A stretch of 64,000 bases of DNA from Mycoplasmopsis californica (GTDB lineage: Bacteria > Bacillota_I > Bacilli_A > Mycoplasmatales > Metamycoplasmataceae), in assembly GCF_000695835.1 (NCBI RefSeq), contig NZ_CP007521.1, forward strand, positions 372,001-436,000, written 5' to 3'. How positions within the stretch are numbered: the first letter of the stretch is position 1; the number at the start of each line of letters is the position of its first letter. The translations under genes were made by a program, and so were the position numbers. This document shows positions 1 to 10,123 of the stretch, in pieces. A model generated the notes under the pieces. The model was not told where the DNA came from and ran no database searches. It saw only the letters and a list, made by a program, of their open reading frames with translations.

Positions 1-472
1 CAAGGCGACTAATTACGCTTGCATGTCTTTTTCCACCCTTTTTATATGAGGAACGCAATAAATTTGATCTTTTGATTATTCATTTATTTGTTTTGATTCA
101 ATTGAATACTGTTTTTAAGCAAGGGATTTTAATTTTAAAATTCTCTTTTATATATTTATGGGTAAGTTTTACCCCATAATATTTTTTGTCAAATTTTTTT
201 AGAAATAATTCACTAAATTCACTATATTTACTATTCAAAAATTTAAAATAATATTTATGATAATGACGTCTTTGGGCTTTGATATCAGCATAAAATGGGG
301 AATATTTCCCAAATTTATCTAAATTTCTTTTTATTTCTCTACTTACTGTAGATGGGTTTTTATGTAATATATTTGCAATTTTTCTTATTGATAAATTTAT
401 TTCTAAATAACTTTTAATTGCTTCTCTATCACTTTTTGTTATATGGGTATATTTTTTAATGCTATAATTCAT
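1..472 (-). CDS. IS30-family transposase, N-terminal part (copy A)
   Basis: This is the N-terminal 157 codons of a DDE transposase of the IS30 family. The start is the ATG at 472 (protein begins MNYSIKKYTHITKSDR), chosen because an AGGAA ribosome site lies about 8 bases upstream; an open extension to 535 lacks a site and exists only because of the longer T-run in this copy. The helix-turn-helix typical of IS30 is visible (SIRKIANILHKNPSTVSREI, residues about 28-47). The catalytic half is beyond the window start. The TGA after KTVFN is tryptophan, not a stop. It should be as functional as copy B, but only the part in the window can be judged. Confidence 0.9.
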
Positions 473-600
473 ATGAAGTTCCTGGCCAATTTGGAGCTTT
501 TTTCTTTTTTTTATTTTAAAGAATAATCGAAACAAAAAAGTTCAAGCCCCACAATTTAATTTTACATTAATTTGTGTTGCACTTGAACTTACAATCAAGC
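1..600 (-). mobile_element. IS30-family insertion sequence, copy A (cut by window edge)
   Basis: The first 600 bases match 61409-62007 of the complete copy almost base for base. The only difference I see is a T-run of 8 here versus 7 there, just upstream of the transposase start. The element ends at 600 with the same terminal inverted repeat (core GTGTTGCACTTGAACTTAC). It is followed directly by a perfect inverted repeat at 601-627, the expected target type for IS1630-like elements. The left end lies outside the window. Confidence 0.93.
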
Positions 601-627
601 AATATCTTGGTTTTAATCCAAGATATT
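601..627. repeat. Inverted repeat used as IS30 target site
   Basis: AATATCTTGG, a 7-base loop and CCAAGATATT form a perfect 10-bp stem touching the IS end at 600. It is followed by a T-run on the + strand, so it looks like a + strand terminator hairpin of the region to the left. The expected second copy of this repeat would lie on the other side of the IS, outside the window. Confidence 0.75.
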
Positions 628-635
628 TTTTAATA

Positions 636-659
636 AAAATCACCCTTAAAGGTGATTTT
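636..659 (-). terminator. Rho-independent terminator of the 667-1938 lipoprotein
   Basis: AAAATCACC/GGTGATTTT form a 9-bp stem with a 6-base loop just after the stop codon of the lipoprotein gene. Read on the - strand it is followed by a T-rich stretch. Confidence 0.75.
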
Positions 660-666
660 ATGTGGT

Positions 667-1938
667 TTAGACTTTAATTTCCTCATCATATTTCGGCGAT
701 GTCGAAAATAAGAAATCATCTGTTATTAAACTATCATCATTATCATCGTCGTCCAAGGGCTGGAATTCTTTGCTATTTTTAATTTCTGAAGGATCTAAAT
801 CACCTTCATTAAGTAAATCTCTAAGTTCGGCATCTTTTTGTAAAGTATCCATTAAATCTGGGTCACCTTTAATTACATCTAAAATTTCAGGTTTTAGCTT
901 TATAAGGTGTTGGGTTTGCATCAATCCATTTACTTCATTAATTAGATTTTGTTGTTGCGACATTAAGTCTGCATTAGTTGATTCCAATTCCTTGATTTTT
1001 TTGTCTTTCTCACTATCTTGAATAGATGGATTTGTTTGATTTTTTAGTTGCTGTAATTCTTGTTGAAGTTTTATGTTTTCTTGTTTTAGTTGTTCTGTCT
1101 CTTTTTTTAATTGCTCAGTATCTGATTTTGTTTGCGGTGTAATTTCATCATCTTGTGGCGCGTCAGATAGATTTTGTTTATCGATTCCTTCATCAGCAAA
1201 AGCCTTTTTAAGTGCTTCGATTGCTTGCTTAACATTTTTATCTTTTTTATCTGCTAAATCTTTTAATTTAAATTCTTCTTTGAATTTTAAAAGTTTTGTT
1301 AAATCAGATTCATTAAACATCGCAAGTTTGTTTTTTATTTCATCAAGGTATTTATCACCCTCGCTTTTTAAAGTTTTAATGCCTAATTTTTGGGCAACAA
1401 GATTAATTACTTGGTTTGTTTTCTCAACTTTTTCTAGTTGATTGGTTAGTTCTTTAATTTTTGCGTACAAATTATTAATTTTTTCGTCATGCGAAATTTG
1501 CAATGGATCATCATTTTGCTCATTATTAGGTTGATTTAAACCTTCTTCACCAAATGCTTTCCTCAAGGCTTCTAGTGCCTTTTTCACTTTTTCATCACTT
1601 TTATCAGCAATATCTTTAAGATTAAATGCATTTTTAAATTTTGAAATCTTAATAAGCAGATCTTTATTTATATTTTTTAATAATTCAAGAATTTTAGATA
1701 CCTTAAACACTGTTGAAGTATCTTTATCCAAGCCTAAATTTATACTAATTTCATCAATAATTTTCGCTAATTCCTCTAATTCTTTTTTATATTTATTATC
1801 GGAATTTATTGGGCTTTGGATGCCTGAATTTTGTTTTGTTAATAGCTCATTGATTGGTTTAACTTTTTCTTTTGTACTACATGATGCAGCTACAAATGGA
1901 ACAACTCCTAAAGGAGCTAATAATAAAAGTTTTTTCAT
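667..1938 (-). CDS. Coiled-coil surface lipoprotein with a duplicated internal domain
   Basis: The protein has 423 residues and a lipoprotein signal peptide ending at a lipobox (VAASC, Cys at about residue 19), so it should be anchored on the outer face of the membrane. Two copies of a roughly 75-residue Lys/Glu-rich unit follow each other; each ends in a near-identical stretch (VKKALEALRKAF at about 137, VKQAIEALKKAF at about 238). A predicted coiled coil (LKKETEQLKQENIKLQQELQ) and a very acidic C-terminus follow. The ATG at 1938 has GGAG at a good distance. A run of 17 A/T pairs lies about 46 bases upstream and could tune expression. I do not recognise a named family; function is unknown beyond surface exposure. 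Confidence 0.85.
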   Translation of the reverse strand: MKKLLLLAPLGVVPFVAASCSTKEKVKPINELLTKQNSGIQSPINSDNKYKKELEELAKIIDEISINLGLDKDTSTVFKVSKILELLKNINKDLLIKISKFKNAFNLKDIADKSDEKVKKALEALRKAFGEEGLNQPNNEQNDDPLQISHDEKINNLYAKIKELTNQLEKVEKTNQVINLVAQKLGIKTLKSEGDKYLDEIKNKLAMFNESDLTKLLKFKEEFKLKDLADKKDKNVKQAIEALKKAFADEGIDKQNLSDAPQDDEITPQTKSDTEQLKKETEQLKQENIKLQQELQQLKNQTNPSIQDSEKDKKIKELESTNADLMSQQQNLINEVNGLMQTQHLIKLKPEILDVIKGDPDLMDTLQKDAELRDLLNEGDLDPSEIKNSKEFQPLDDDDNDDSLITDDFLFSTSPKYDEEIKV

Positions 1939-1984
1939 TGATATTCTCCAATTTTGAATAGATTATTATTTTAATTATTATTGC

Positions 1985-2001
1985 AAAAAAAAAAAAAAAA
2001 A
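1985..2001 (-). promoter_or_regulatory. 17-base homopolymer in the lipoprotein promoter region
   Basis: Seventeen consecutive A (T on the coding strand) lie between the lipoprotein start at 1938 and the stop of the next gene upstream (holA, which begins at 3035 and ends at 2085). A TAAAAT box lies between the tract and the start codon. In other mycoplasmas (vlp genes of M. hyorhinis) slippage in such promoter tracts switches lipoprotein transcription. The role here is inferred from position. Confidence 0.5.
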
Positions 2002-2084
2002 CAAAACGATTTCTTGCAAAAAAAGCTAAATTTAAAATTGTTTAATGATAAACTTGCAATTTTTGTTTTGTGTGAAATTGTCTA

Positions 2085-3035
2085 TTAATTAAAAAATCTT
2101 ATAAGGATATTTTCAAAACCTAAAACCTCATCGGTTTTACCTTCTTTGATTTCTTGGTCTAGTTCAGCTAAAGCCAGTATTAATGCCTGCACTTTCTTGA
2201 TGCCTAATATATTTAGAAGTGAATAAACTTTTTTGACACGATATGGATTTAATTTAAGCGATTTTGCAACATCATCTATTGTGTATTTTGCACACATAAA
2301 AAGGAAAATTTGATCAGCTAAAATCAGCTGTTGACTTAACTGCGAAATTAGAGAAGTTATTTCAATTGCTTCATTAATTTTTTCCTTATATTTACGCCAA
2401 ATGATATCAAATGAGTTGGTCTCTAATGAGTTTGAAAAGCCGAATGTATCCTCTACATAAACATTAGAAACGTTATTTTCAACCAAATCGGCAGTTATTT
2501 TTGAATTTAGGTGTGCTAGTTTGGTAATCTCATGCTGAATTAAATATAAGTTGTTAGGTAATTTACGATTTAGGGCATTTATGGCTAAATTATCTATATG
2601 CGCTCCTGATTGCATTGCAATTTGTTGTATTTCTTGATTTAATTCAAAGCCGTTCAGCGTATTCGCAAATAATAAGGTTGGACTTAAAGAATTTAATGAG
2701 TTGGTAAAAAAATTAGTATAAATTTTATCTTTTGAGACTAAATTATTGATAAATACAATGATATCTTGGTCATTAATTAAAATCTGATTTAAAAGGTCTT
2801 GGGCGCTATTTTGCTCATTTTTACTGATTTTAGTCTCTAAATAAGGACAATCATATATACAAATAATCCGTTGCTCGCCAAAAAGTGAATGTGAGGCAAT
2901 TGTTTCGACTATATTATTTAAATCAGTAATTTCATTTCAATAAAAATTATGAACCTGTGCGTACTCATTGGCTTTAATTATGTTTGTGATATATTTATTA
3001 ATAAAATATTTTTCTTGACCATAGATTATAAACAT
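2085..3035 (-). CDS. holA: DNA polymerase III delta subunit (clamp loader)
   Basis: The 316-residue protein begins MFIIYGQEKYFINKYI, the usual start of the delta subunit (a short strand, then the remnant P-loop region), and ends with the typical C-terminal clamp-loader collar segment (SLKLNPYRVKKVYSLL at about 240, then LAELDQEIKEGKTDE). Delta opens the sliding clamp and is part of the replicative clamp loader. Length is in the normal range. One internal TGA is Trp. The gene is monocistronic or at the end of a unit; whiA lies upstream with its own terminator between. The sequence is weakly conserved, as is normal for this subunit in mollicutes, so the call rests on the combination of both ends. 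Confidence 0.82.
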
Positions 3036-3156
3036 AATTTTATTATACTTTACCTGTCCATTGTTAGATTGAAAATTCAATATTAATTGTGTAGAATTTA
3101 AAGCATATTTAAATTAGTGCGGATTGCGGCATTATTAAAGTAATTCATCTTAAATA

Positions 3157-3180
3157 AAAACCACAACTTAGCGTGGTTTT
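3157..3180 (-). terminator. Terminator downstream of whiA
   Basis: AAAACCAC and GTGGTTTT form an 8-bp stem 8 bases after the whiA stop. On the - strand a run of T follows. Confidence 0.7.
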
Positions 3181-3187
3181 AGATCGA

Positions 3188-4021
3188 TTAAATGGCATTT
3201 TTTTTAACAATTTTAGCTAGTTTTATAAGTCAATGATTAAGACCGGATTTTGAAATCTCTATTCCGGATTGAGATAAAATATTTGCATACGAATTTAAAC
3301 TTTCTTCTGGATTAGAATGCATTAAATTATAAAAAGCGATCTGATTTGGGTTAAAGTGGTGCTGTAAATTGTTCGCGATCATTATTTCAATGTTTTTAAT
3401 ATGTTTTTGATTGCTTTCGACTACTTTTTTAATATTTGCAACATCAACGTTGTTAATTCTATTCATTGAATTGTCAAAATCACGTTGAATTCTTGAATCC
3501 TCGAATAAAAACATTGAATCAATTGCTGTAATAGCTTTCAAAAAATCTGATATCTTTTCATGTTTTTTAATATAAATTAAATATCTGTTTTGATGTTTTA
3601 TCTTTTGAAAGCCAAAATCATATTCATTAAGTTTGGATTGAAATAAATCAATATATTTTTCATAACGGGAGCTAATTTGCAAGTGGTATGATGACTTATC
3701 TAAATTAGAAATTGATCCCGATGCTACGAAGACGCCGGCAAAAAATGCCCATGGACTAAATATTATTTCCTTTAAATCAACAAGGCCATTTCTTATTTTT
3801 ATTAAATTTCCATCAAAATCAAAATCGATTTTAACTGATGCCAACAAGTCTAAAATATAATTTTGTACTTCCGAAGCAGTAATTTTCAGCAATATATACT
3901 CACCAATGTTACCTCCAGCAAATATAAAACCTCTTAAAAAATCGCTAATTTCTTGTCTAGTTTTTTTCTTTGCGAGAAGCTCTTGTTTAATTTTTTGAGT
4001 AAAATTCTCTTTAAATCGCAT
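3188..4021 (-). CDS. whiA: WhiA-family DNA-binding regulator
   Basis: WhiA proteins combine a degenerate LAGLIDADG homing-endonuclease fold with a C-terminal helix-turn-helix and affect division or chromosome segregation in Gram-positive relatives. Here (277 residues) the N-terminal FLRGFIFAGGNIGEY (about 27-41) and the central NRINNVDVANIKKVVES (about 152-168) match the family pattern. The C-terminal part from about 230 holds the predicted helix-turn-helix. The reading frame crosses one TGA (Trp) near the end and stops with TAA at 3188. The start is 2 bases after the stop of the secreted nuclease gene, so the two are co-transcribed with pyk. Confidence 0.88.
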
Positions 4022-4023
4022 TT

Positions 4024-4821
4024 TTAATTAGGGTTTGGATAGATTTCTGCAAGATTTGCATTATCGCTATAAATCCCAGCTTTTTTCTCTCGTGCTTCTT
4101 GCTCAGATGCTTTTAACTGGTAATAATACATGGTATTAGGCGTGTAATATTGTGATCGTTCAGACAGGCTAATATATTTAACAAGCGCAAATCCTAAACG
4201 AATTAATTCAGCATTCAAATTAATGTATTTACTTTTGTTATCTTTATCCTTGTATTCGATATAAACAATCCCGATAATACGACCATATGTACCGCTGACA
4301 TCAGCAAAATAACCCTTTCCACCCCTAGTTTTCTGTGGAACTATATAAATTTTAGAAACACTTTCTTCATTTAGCATTTTTTGGGTAAATTCAGTAGCTT
4401 TTAAAGCGTATTCTCGTTGTTGCCCAACAGTTTCTTGTTTTAAATTATAATTTCTTTTTTCGGGGGTATCTACACCTGAAAAACGAACTGGTAGCCTCCT
4501 GTTAATACCCAAAAATATAAAATCCACTGTATCGCCATCACGAACACTATGTTTTTTATCAACTTCATATGCAAAATTTGGTTTTAAAGTATCGATATTA
4601 TTTGCGATGGTGTATGGTAACTTATCTTCGAACTTGATTTTTTGTTCGATAAAATAATTGCTTTTATTTTTTGTTTTACCTTGAACTTTTGTTTCTTTTT
4701 CTTGTTTTTGCTCTTGTTCTGGATTAGATTCCCTTGAAGATGAACAACTCGCGGCCAAGATTAGTGGAGCTGATAGTGCGGGTAAAATAATTGAAAATAA
4801 TTTATTTTTTTTAAAATTCAT
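4024..4821 (-). CDS. Thermonuclease-family (SNase-like) membrane nuclease lipoprotein
   Basis: The 265-residue protein has a signal peptide and lipobox (LAASC, Cys about residue 26), then a Glu/Lys-rich spacer, then a staphylococcal-nuclease-like domain from about residue 90 to the end. The calcium and catalytic residues are recognisable: DGDTVDF, VRFSGVDTPEKR (Arg, Asp and Glu of the active site) and GRIIGIVYIEY (second catalytic Arg). Such surface nucleases degrade external DNA or RNA, giving nucleotides to an organism without de novo synthesis, and can cut neutrophil extracellular DNA. It sits between pyk (6-base gap) and whiA (2-base gap) in one operon. Confidence 0.88.
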   Translation of the reverse strand: MNFKKNKLFSIILPALSAPLILAASCSSSRESNPEQEQKQEKETKVQGKTKNKSNYFIEQKIKFEDKLPYTIANNIDTLKPNFAYEVDKKHSVRDGDTVDFIFLGINRRLPVRFSGVDTPEKRNYNLKQETVGQQREYALKATEFTQKMLNEESVSKIYIVPQKTRGGKGYFADVSGTYGRIIGIVYIEYKDKDNKSKYINLNAELIRLGFALVKYISLSERSQYYTPNTMYYYQLKASEQEAREKKAGIYSDNANLAEIYPNPN

Positions 4822-4827
4822 AGTTAA

Positions 4828-6258
4828 CTAAACCTTTTTTAATTCAATTTTGCCCTCGTGGACAAACAAGAATTCATCGCCTTGGTTTAGGTCTAATTTA
4901 TCAATTATTTCAGTAATTTTTTCAGTACTTACACTGATTTTTTTAAATAAATCAGCAGTGTTATAAGGTATTTTTACACCTGAGGTTAGACCGAATTTAG
5001 TTGCTTTTTCATCGTTATCGATAACACCGATGAACAATGTATTTAATCTAAAATTTGATAGTTTTTGTAAAATTTGCGGATTATTTGTAACTATAATGGC
5101 GTATTTATAAGCCCCGCCAGCAGTAGCTTTAACAATTTCTTCAATTAATGAAGCATCTTTTGCAGATTTATCTAAATTAGCTAATAAATATTCAATATTT
5201 TGGCTATATTTAACACTGTTGTAGAAATCGTTTTCGGCTTTAAGATTAATTGTACGCATAACTTCAACAGCTCTAACAGGGTATTTGCCAGCCGCGGTTT
5301 CATTAGAAAGCATTGTTGAATCAGCGCCTGAATTAGTTGCTCAATAAACATCGCTAACTTCAGCTCTAGTTGGTTGTGGGTTGTTTTCTAATGAATCAAG
5401 CATTTGCGTAGCTACTATAACAACTTTATTTACCTGACGGCATTTTGCAATTATTTGAGTTTGTCAATAAGGCACTTCATAATAAGGTATTTCTAGTCCT
5501 AAATCGCCACGGGCAATCATAATACCATCACTGGCTTCAATAATTTCGTCGATATTATTGATTGCAAATTGGCTTTCGATTTTTGAGATGATTTGTATGT
5601 TGTTTCCGCCGTGCGAATTTAGTAATTTTCTCAGCTCTACAACGTTTTTAGCACTATTAACAAATGAAGCGGCAACGTAATCTACGCCATACTCAGCCCC
5701 AAAAATCACGTCGTTAATATCTTTTTCGCTCATAAACGGTAGTGAAAAATCAACATTAGGTAAATTAATTCGTTTGTTTGTTTTTAAAATATGGGTGTTA
5801 GCTGTGACAACTTTAATTTCACCAGGGTGAACCTCAGTAACAGTTGATGTTAATTTACCATCATCAAATAATACTTTATCACCCACTTTTAAGTCTTTGC
5901 TCATGTCATATGGAACGGTAACTTGTTTTTCGTTGCCAATGATTGTTGCAAATGCTTCAGGAGTTGTTAATATTTTTAATTCTTGACTTTGTTTGATTTC
6001 AACAGCTCCATCACGCATTTGACCCACTCTAATCTCTGGACCTTTTGTATCAAGCATCAAAGAAATGTTAACGCCTAACTCTTTAGCTGCTTGCTTAGCA
6101 ATTTCGAATTTTTGTTTTTGTTCTTCAATTGAACCATGGCTAAAATTAGCTCTAATTACTGTTGCTCCTGCACCAATAATTTGTTTCATTATCTCCAAAT
6201 TTGAGCTTGCTGGACCCATTGTAATTGTTAATTTTTGCTTATGATTATCTAATTTCAT
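4828..6258 (-). CDS. pyk: Pyruvate kinase
   Basis: Transfers phosphate from phosphoenolpyruvate to ADP, the last ATP step of glycolysis. The 476-residue frame crosses two TGA (Trp) codons between 5313 and 5464. Landmarks in order: [12 protein letters not shown] near the N-terminus, [22 protein letters not shown] (about 72-84), [13 protein letters not shown] with the catalytic Lys (about 222), [14 protein letters not shown] with the metal-binding Glu/Asp (about 244-257), [11 protein letters not shown], and [20 protein letters not shown]. The C-terminal allosteric domain is shortened and divergent. First gene of the pyk-nuclease-whiA unit; AT-rich inverted repeats lie upstream at 6297-6345. Confidence 0.97.
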
Positions 6259-6371
6259 ATCTACTCCTACGTGGAAAATATCTTATATTTATATAATATT
6301 CCAATATTAATATTTATTACTTAATATTAATATATTAATTATTAATTAGTGGAATGTTTTCCTTAAAAAAA

Positions 6372-6389
6372 TCTCAGTTTAAACTGAGA
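6372..6389 (-). terminator. Terminator after the 6400-7902 gene
   Basis: TCTCAGTTTAAACTGAGA is a perfect palindrome 10 bases after the stop codon. On the - strand it is followed by seven T. It closes the pta-ackA-coaD-engB transcription unit. Confidence 0.8.
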
Positions 6390-6399
6390 CTTAATTAAA

Positions 6400-7902
6400 T
6401 TAATTTGTTTTAAAACCGCCTAAAATAAATGTTCCGTAGAATTTGTTTATACCGTTTTGAGCATTAATGTCTTTAGCACTTAATGAATATGCGAAAGTAA
6501 TTTTGTCAGCTTGTTGAGATCCGACGTACGGAGAAGCAGTGGTTTTTTTGTTTAAAAGGCTATTTAAACTAGTATCAAAAGCGAGTGTATAATTATTTAA
6601 ATTTTGCTCAGAACTACTCAAATCTGTGTATATTAGTAATTTTTTTAATTCATTTATTTCTTTAAATTGTAAATTTAGCTCATCGAAATAACCATGCGAT
6701 GAATTCGGCTGTGAACTAGAGTGATTTTGTGTAAATTTCAGTGCTGTTGTGCCAATTTGGGAAAAATTAGCAATATTGATATTTGTTTTCGGCTTAACTT
6801 CGACCATTTCTTTGGCAATAGCTTTTAATTTAAAGAAATTAAAATGTATTTTTTGTGATTGAACCTCATCAATTGGAAATGTAGAGGTTTGAAAGAGATT
6901 AAGATTTGAAGCTTTTGCAACTTGACGCTTAATTGAATAATACATTATTAATTTTGATTTATCATCAGCAGACTTAGAAAATCAAATAGGTTTTTCTCAG
7001 TCAATTATTAAAAGTGGATTATTTAAATTAGGAGAAGTTATTGATAAAAACTTTTTAACAATTTCATTTTGTTTTTGGATCAACTCTTTAGTGCTTCCTT
7101 GCTCCAAGGTTGTTGAAGGCAAAATTTTGTTGTCAATTAAATCGCTAACTGAATTTAAAGGAATTTTGATGCTGTTTTCTTCATAATAACCCTTATGCAA
7201 CGCTTCTCTAAGATTAGATGTTTCAGCTATAGGAAAAGTGCTGATAATTGAGGAATCTTTGCTAATTTTTGAACGCAATAATTCATTCTGGTCGTTAACA
7301 TTCAACTTCTTAAATCCGTTTAGTCTAAATTCTATGCGTTTTCAACTATCAATTCGTTCGCGCGATGAAATAGACTTAGCTAGAAGATCTTTTTCCTTTT
7401 TATTAGCAGGTTTTTTATTTTCCAATAACACTTGTAAATATAAGGCACCTTCTAAATCATTAGCGTATGAATGGTAATAAATATTGTGAGTTTCTTTTAA
7501 AAAATCAATAGGATTGCCGTTTTTTCGATTAACTAGAGTAAATAAGGGGTCTTGTTTTCTTTTGTAATCTTCATCACTAGCTGTTTTATAGTCAAAACTA
7601 AGCTCTAAATTATAAGGTCAAAATTGTTTATGAAGCGACGTAGTATTTTTTAACTCAGGTTGAGCAATTGCGCCGTTGGCGTTTGTTCGAGAGTCGTAAT
7701 AAGAAGCGAACGTAAACTCTGAAGCATAGTGATTTTGCGGATTTTTTAAACCCTTCCCGAAGTTAAACTGATAATTGCCGATCTCTATCTCAGCTGATTT
7801 TTGTGGCTGGGTATGCTTGCTTACAAGCGCGATTGTAACTACGGTCGCGCCAGACAATCCAATTGTTAACGTGGTTGCTAATAATGTTTTTTTAAGCTTC
7901 AT
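6400..7902 (-). CDS. Secreted or membrane-anchored protein of unknown function
   Basis: The 500-residue frame crosses several TGA codons. It starts MKLKKTLLATTLTIGLSGAT, a positively charged N-terminus followed by a hydrophobic segment to about residue 28. There is no lipobox cysteine, so it is likely a signal anchor or a cleaved signal peptide rather than a lipoprotein. The rest is hydrophilic (many Asn, Ser, Lys) with no motif that I recognise. It lies 13 bases downstream of engB and is the last gene of the pta operon. Acting on the cell surface is an inference from the N-terminus only. Confidence 0.72.
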
Positions 7903-7915
7903 ACTACTTCTCCTA

Positions 7916-8512
7916 CTAGTGTGTTTTATTTGGATATAAAATCAGGTTGATAAAATTAATTAATTCATCTAAATTTGTTTTTTTCTGCGCCGAAACTAAA
8001 AAAGCTTCTGTATTTTCATCAATAATGTTAAACTCAATTAATTTATTGTGGTTCTTAATTAAAGTTGATTTTTCTTTTTGGTTCAACTTATCCAATTTTG
8101 TGTAAATTAGTGAAAAATTGAATGATAAAGACTGAATGAAACTCAATATATTGCGGTCTATTGCTGTGACGCCAGTGCGTGAATCGATAAGGATGAAAAT
8201 ATGTTTAGGGTTGGGGTCTTTTGCCAAGTATTGCTTAATTGATTGCATCATCTCATTTTGCTGAGTTTTTGACATTTGAGCATAGCCATAACCCGGTAAA
8301 TCGACGATATATTTGTTATTGTTATCGGCGAAAAAGTTTATTAATTGTGTTCGCCCAGGGGTTTTTGAGACAAAAGCAATTTTTTGCCCGACTAAAGCGT
8401 TGAGTAAACTCGACTTCCCGACATTTGAGCGACCCCAAAAAACAATTTGCGGATTACCTTTTGTGTCGTGCCAAGTGGAGGGGTGTAAACAACTTGTTAT
8501 AAATTTAAACAT
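7916..8512 (-). CDS. engB: Ribosome-biogenesis GTP-binding protein EngB/YsxC
   Basis: Small essential GTPase needed for assembly of the large ribosomal subunit. The 198 residues have all G motifs: G1 GRSNVGKS at 27-34, the G2 threonine in KTPGRTQLINFF (50-61), G3 DLPGYGYA at 71-78, G4 TKLDK near 139, and G5 SAQ near 175. Length is normal. The start overlaps the last 8 bases of coaD, so translation is probably coupled. Confidence 0.96.
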   Translation of the reverse strand: MFKFITSCLHPSTWHDTKGNPQIVFWGRSNVGKSSLLNALVGQKIAFVSKTPGRTQLINFFADNNNKYIVDLPGYGYAQMSKTQQNEMMQSIKQYLAKDPNPKHIFILIDSRTGVTAIDRNILSFIQSLSFNFSLIYTKLDKLNQKEKSTLIKNHNKLIEFNIIDENTEAFLVSAQKKTNLDELINFINLILYPNKTH

Positions 8513-8936
8513 TATTTTTATCCAATGCCTTTTTATGACGAATTAAAGTAGAAGAAATCCCAATCATTTCATAATCAGGAATGATTAAAATTGTTTCTAA
8601 ATCTGGATTAACCTGATGATTACCGGCGGCGATGTCTAATTCTAGTTCGTAATCAATATTATTGCGGGCTGAACGAATTAGAAAGTTTACATTATGTTGC
8701 TTAGCAATATTGCCAATTAACTCATTTTCATTTTTTATAACAGTGATTTTGGTGTTATTTGCATACATTGCTTTAATTTCTTCATATCGTTGATGAAGGT
8801 TTGAAAGGTTATTTTTATCAGGGTTATTTGATACAACTATAATTAGATGTTCAACTAATTTTAAGGCTTTTATAATTACTGCTTTATGCCCTGAATGTAG
8901 AGGGTCAAAAGATCCTGCGTAAATAGCTTTTTTCAT
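8505..8936 (-). CDS. coaD: Phosphopantetheine adenylyltransferase
   Basis: Makes dephospho-CoA from 4'-phosphopantetheine and ATP, the penultimate step of CoA synthesis. At 143 residues it is slightly shorter than typical (about 160). The nucleotidyltransferase motif is clear: YAGSFDPLHSGHKAVI, with the HxGH-type H14 and H17, and the C-terminal ISSTLIRHK. Its start codon overlaps the ackA stop by one base (TAATG) and its end overlaps the engB start. This fits its context: CoA is the substrate of pta, encoded in the same operon. Confidence 0.95.
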   Translation of the reverse strand: MKKAIYAGSFDPLHSGHKAVIIKALKLVEHLIIVVSNNPDKNNLSNLHQRYEEIKAMYANNTKITVIKNENELIGNIAKQHNVNFLIRSARNNIDYELELDIAAGNHQVNPDLETILIIPDYEMIGISSTLIRHKKALDKNNV

Positions 8937-10123
8937 TATTTAAATAGTTTTAGAGCGTTTTGAGCAATTAAAAGTTCTTCGTTTGTTCTAACTACGTAAA
9001 CTTTAATTTCGCTTTCAGGAGTAGAAATCAATTCATAATCAGCAATTTTGCCATAGTTTTTGTCTGAATTAATTTCAATATTAGCAAATTTTAATTTACT
9101 AATAACATCACGACGTAAATCAGGAGCATTTTCACCAACGCCGGCAGTGAAAACGATTGCATCTAATTTACCTACTTTATTTGCATAATTAGCAATGAAG
9201 TCAACGATTTTTTGCACATATAAATCTCAGGCAAAAATTGCACGTTTATTATTTTCAGCAATACCTTTTTCAATATCGCGCATATCGCTTGAAATTCCAG
9301 AAACACCAAGCAATCCTGATTTTTTATTTAGAGCTGAGGTTACTTCTGAAACGCTTAGGCCACTACGTGAGCATACAAATTCAATAATCGCAGGGTCAAC
9401 ATCTCCTGAACGAGTACCCATCATTATTCCGGCTAGTGGTGTTAGACCCATAGTTGTATCAATAGATTTTGAATCCTTAATAGCACAAATACTTGCACCG
9501 TTACCTACGTGAGCATTAACGATATTAACTGTGTCTTTACCCAATATTTCTTGCATTTTTTCAGTGATGAATTGGTGAGAAATTCCATGAAAACCAAAAC
9601 GGCGAATACCATATTCTTCAGTTCACTCCATTGGGATAGGATAAACTGCATTAACATCCGGAATACTTGTGTGGAAGCTTGTGTCAAATTCTGCAGCTAA
9701 TTTAGCTTTTGGTAAAACATTTCTAAAAGCATTAATAGCTTGCAAAGCCCCAGGATTGTGAAGTGGTGCATAATCTGAACATTTTTCTATTACGCCAATA
9801 ACCTCATCATTGATTTCAGCGGTCTTAGTGAAAAATGTTCCACCATGAACAACTCTGAAACCGATTACATCGATATCCTCAACATTTTCAATTAGCTTAA
9901 TTTCAGCCATTAAGTCTAAAATCGCTTCCGCAGCGACTGTGTGGTTTGGCATATCAATGTTTTTTACGTGTTTTTTATCATTTTCTTTAATTGTGATAAT
10001 TCCATCATTTAGCGTAATTCTTTCGGCTAAACCACTTGCAATTACACTTAAATCACTTTTTTCAAATAATTGTAGCTTAATTGATGAGCTACCTGCATTT
10101 ATAACTAATAATTTTTTACTCAT
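8936..10123 (-). CDS. ackA: Acetate kinase
   Basis: Converts acetyl phosphate and ADP to acetate and ATP, the main energy-yielding step after pta. The frame is 395 residues and crosses TGA (Trp) codons. Visible motifs: LVINAGSSSIKLQLF (N-terminal phosphate-binding loop), YGIRRFGFHGISHQF, NAHVGNGASICAI, TTMGLTPLAGIMMGTRSGDV and VFTAGVGENAPDLR near the C-terminus. It begins within a TAATG overlap with pta and ends within a TAATG overlap with coaD, so all three are tightly coupled. Confidence 0.97.

Noticed and set aside
770-1441. Open frames on the + strand inside the 667-1938 lipoprotein
   Set aside because: They are Ser/Phe/Leu-rich mirrors of the Lys/Glu-rich coding strand, with no ribosome site; shadows only.
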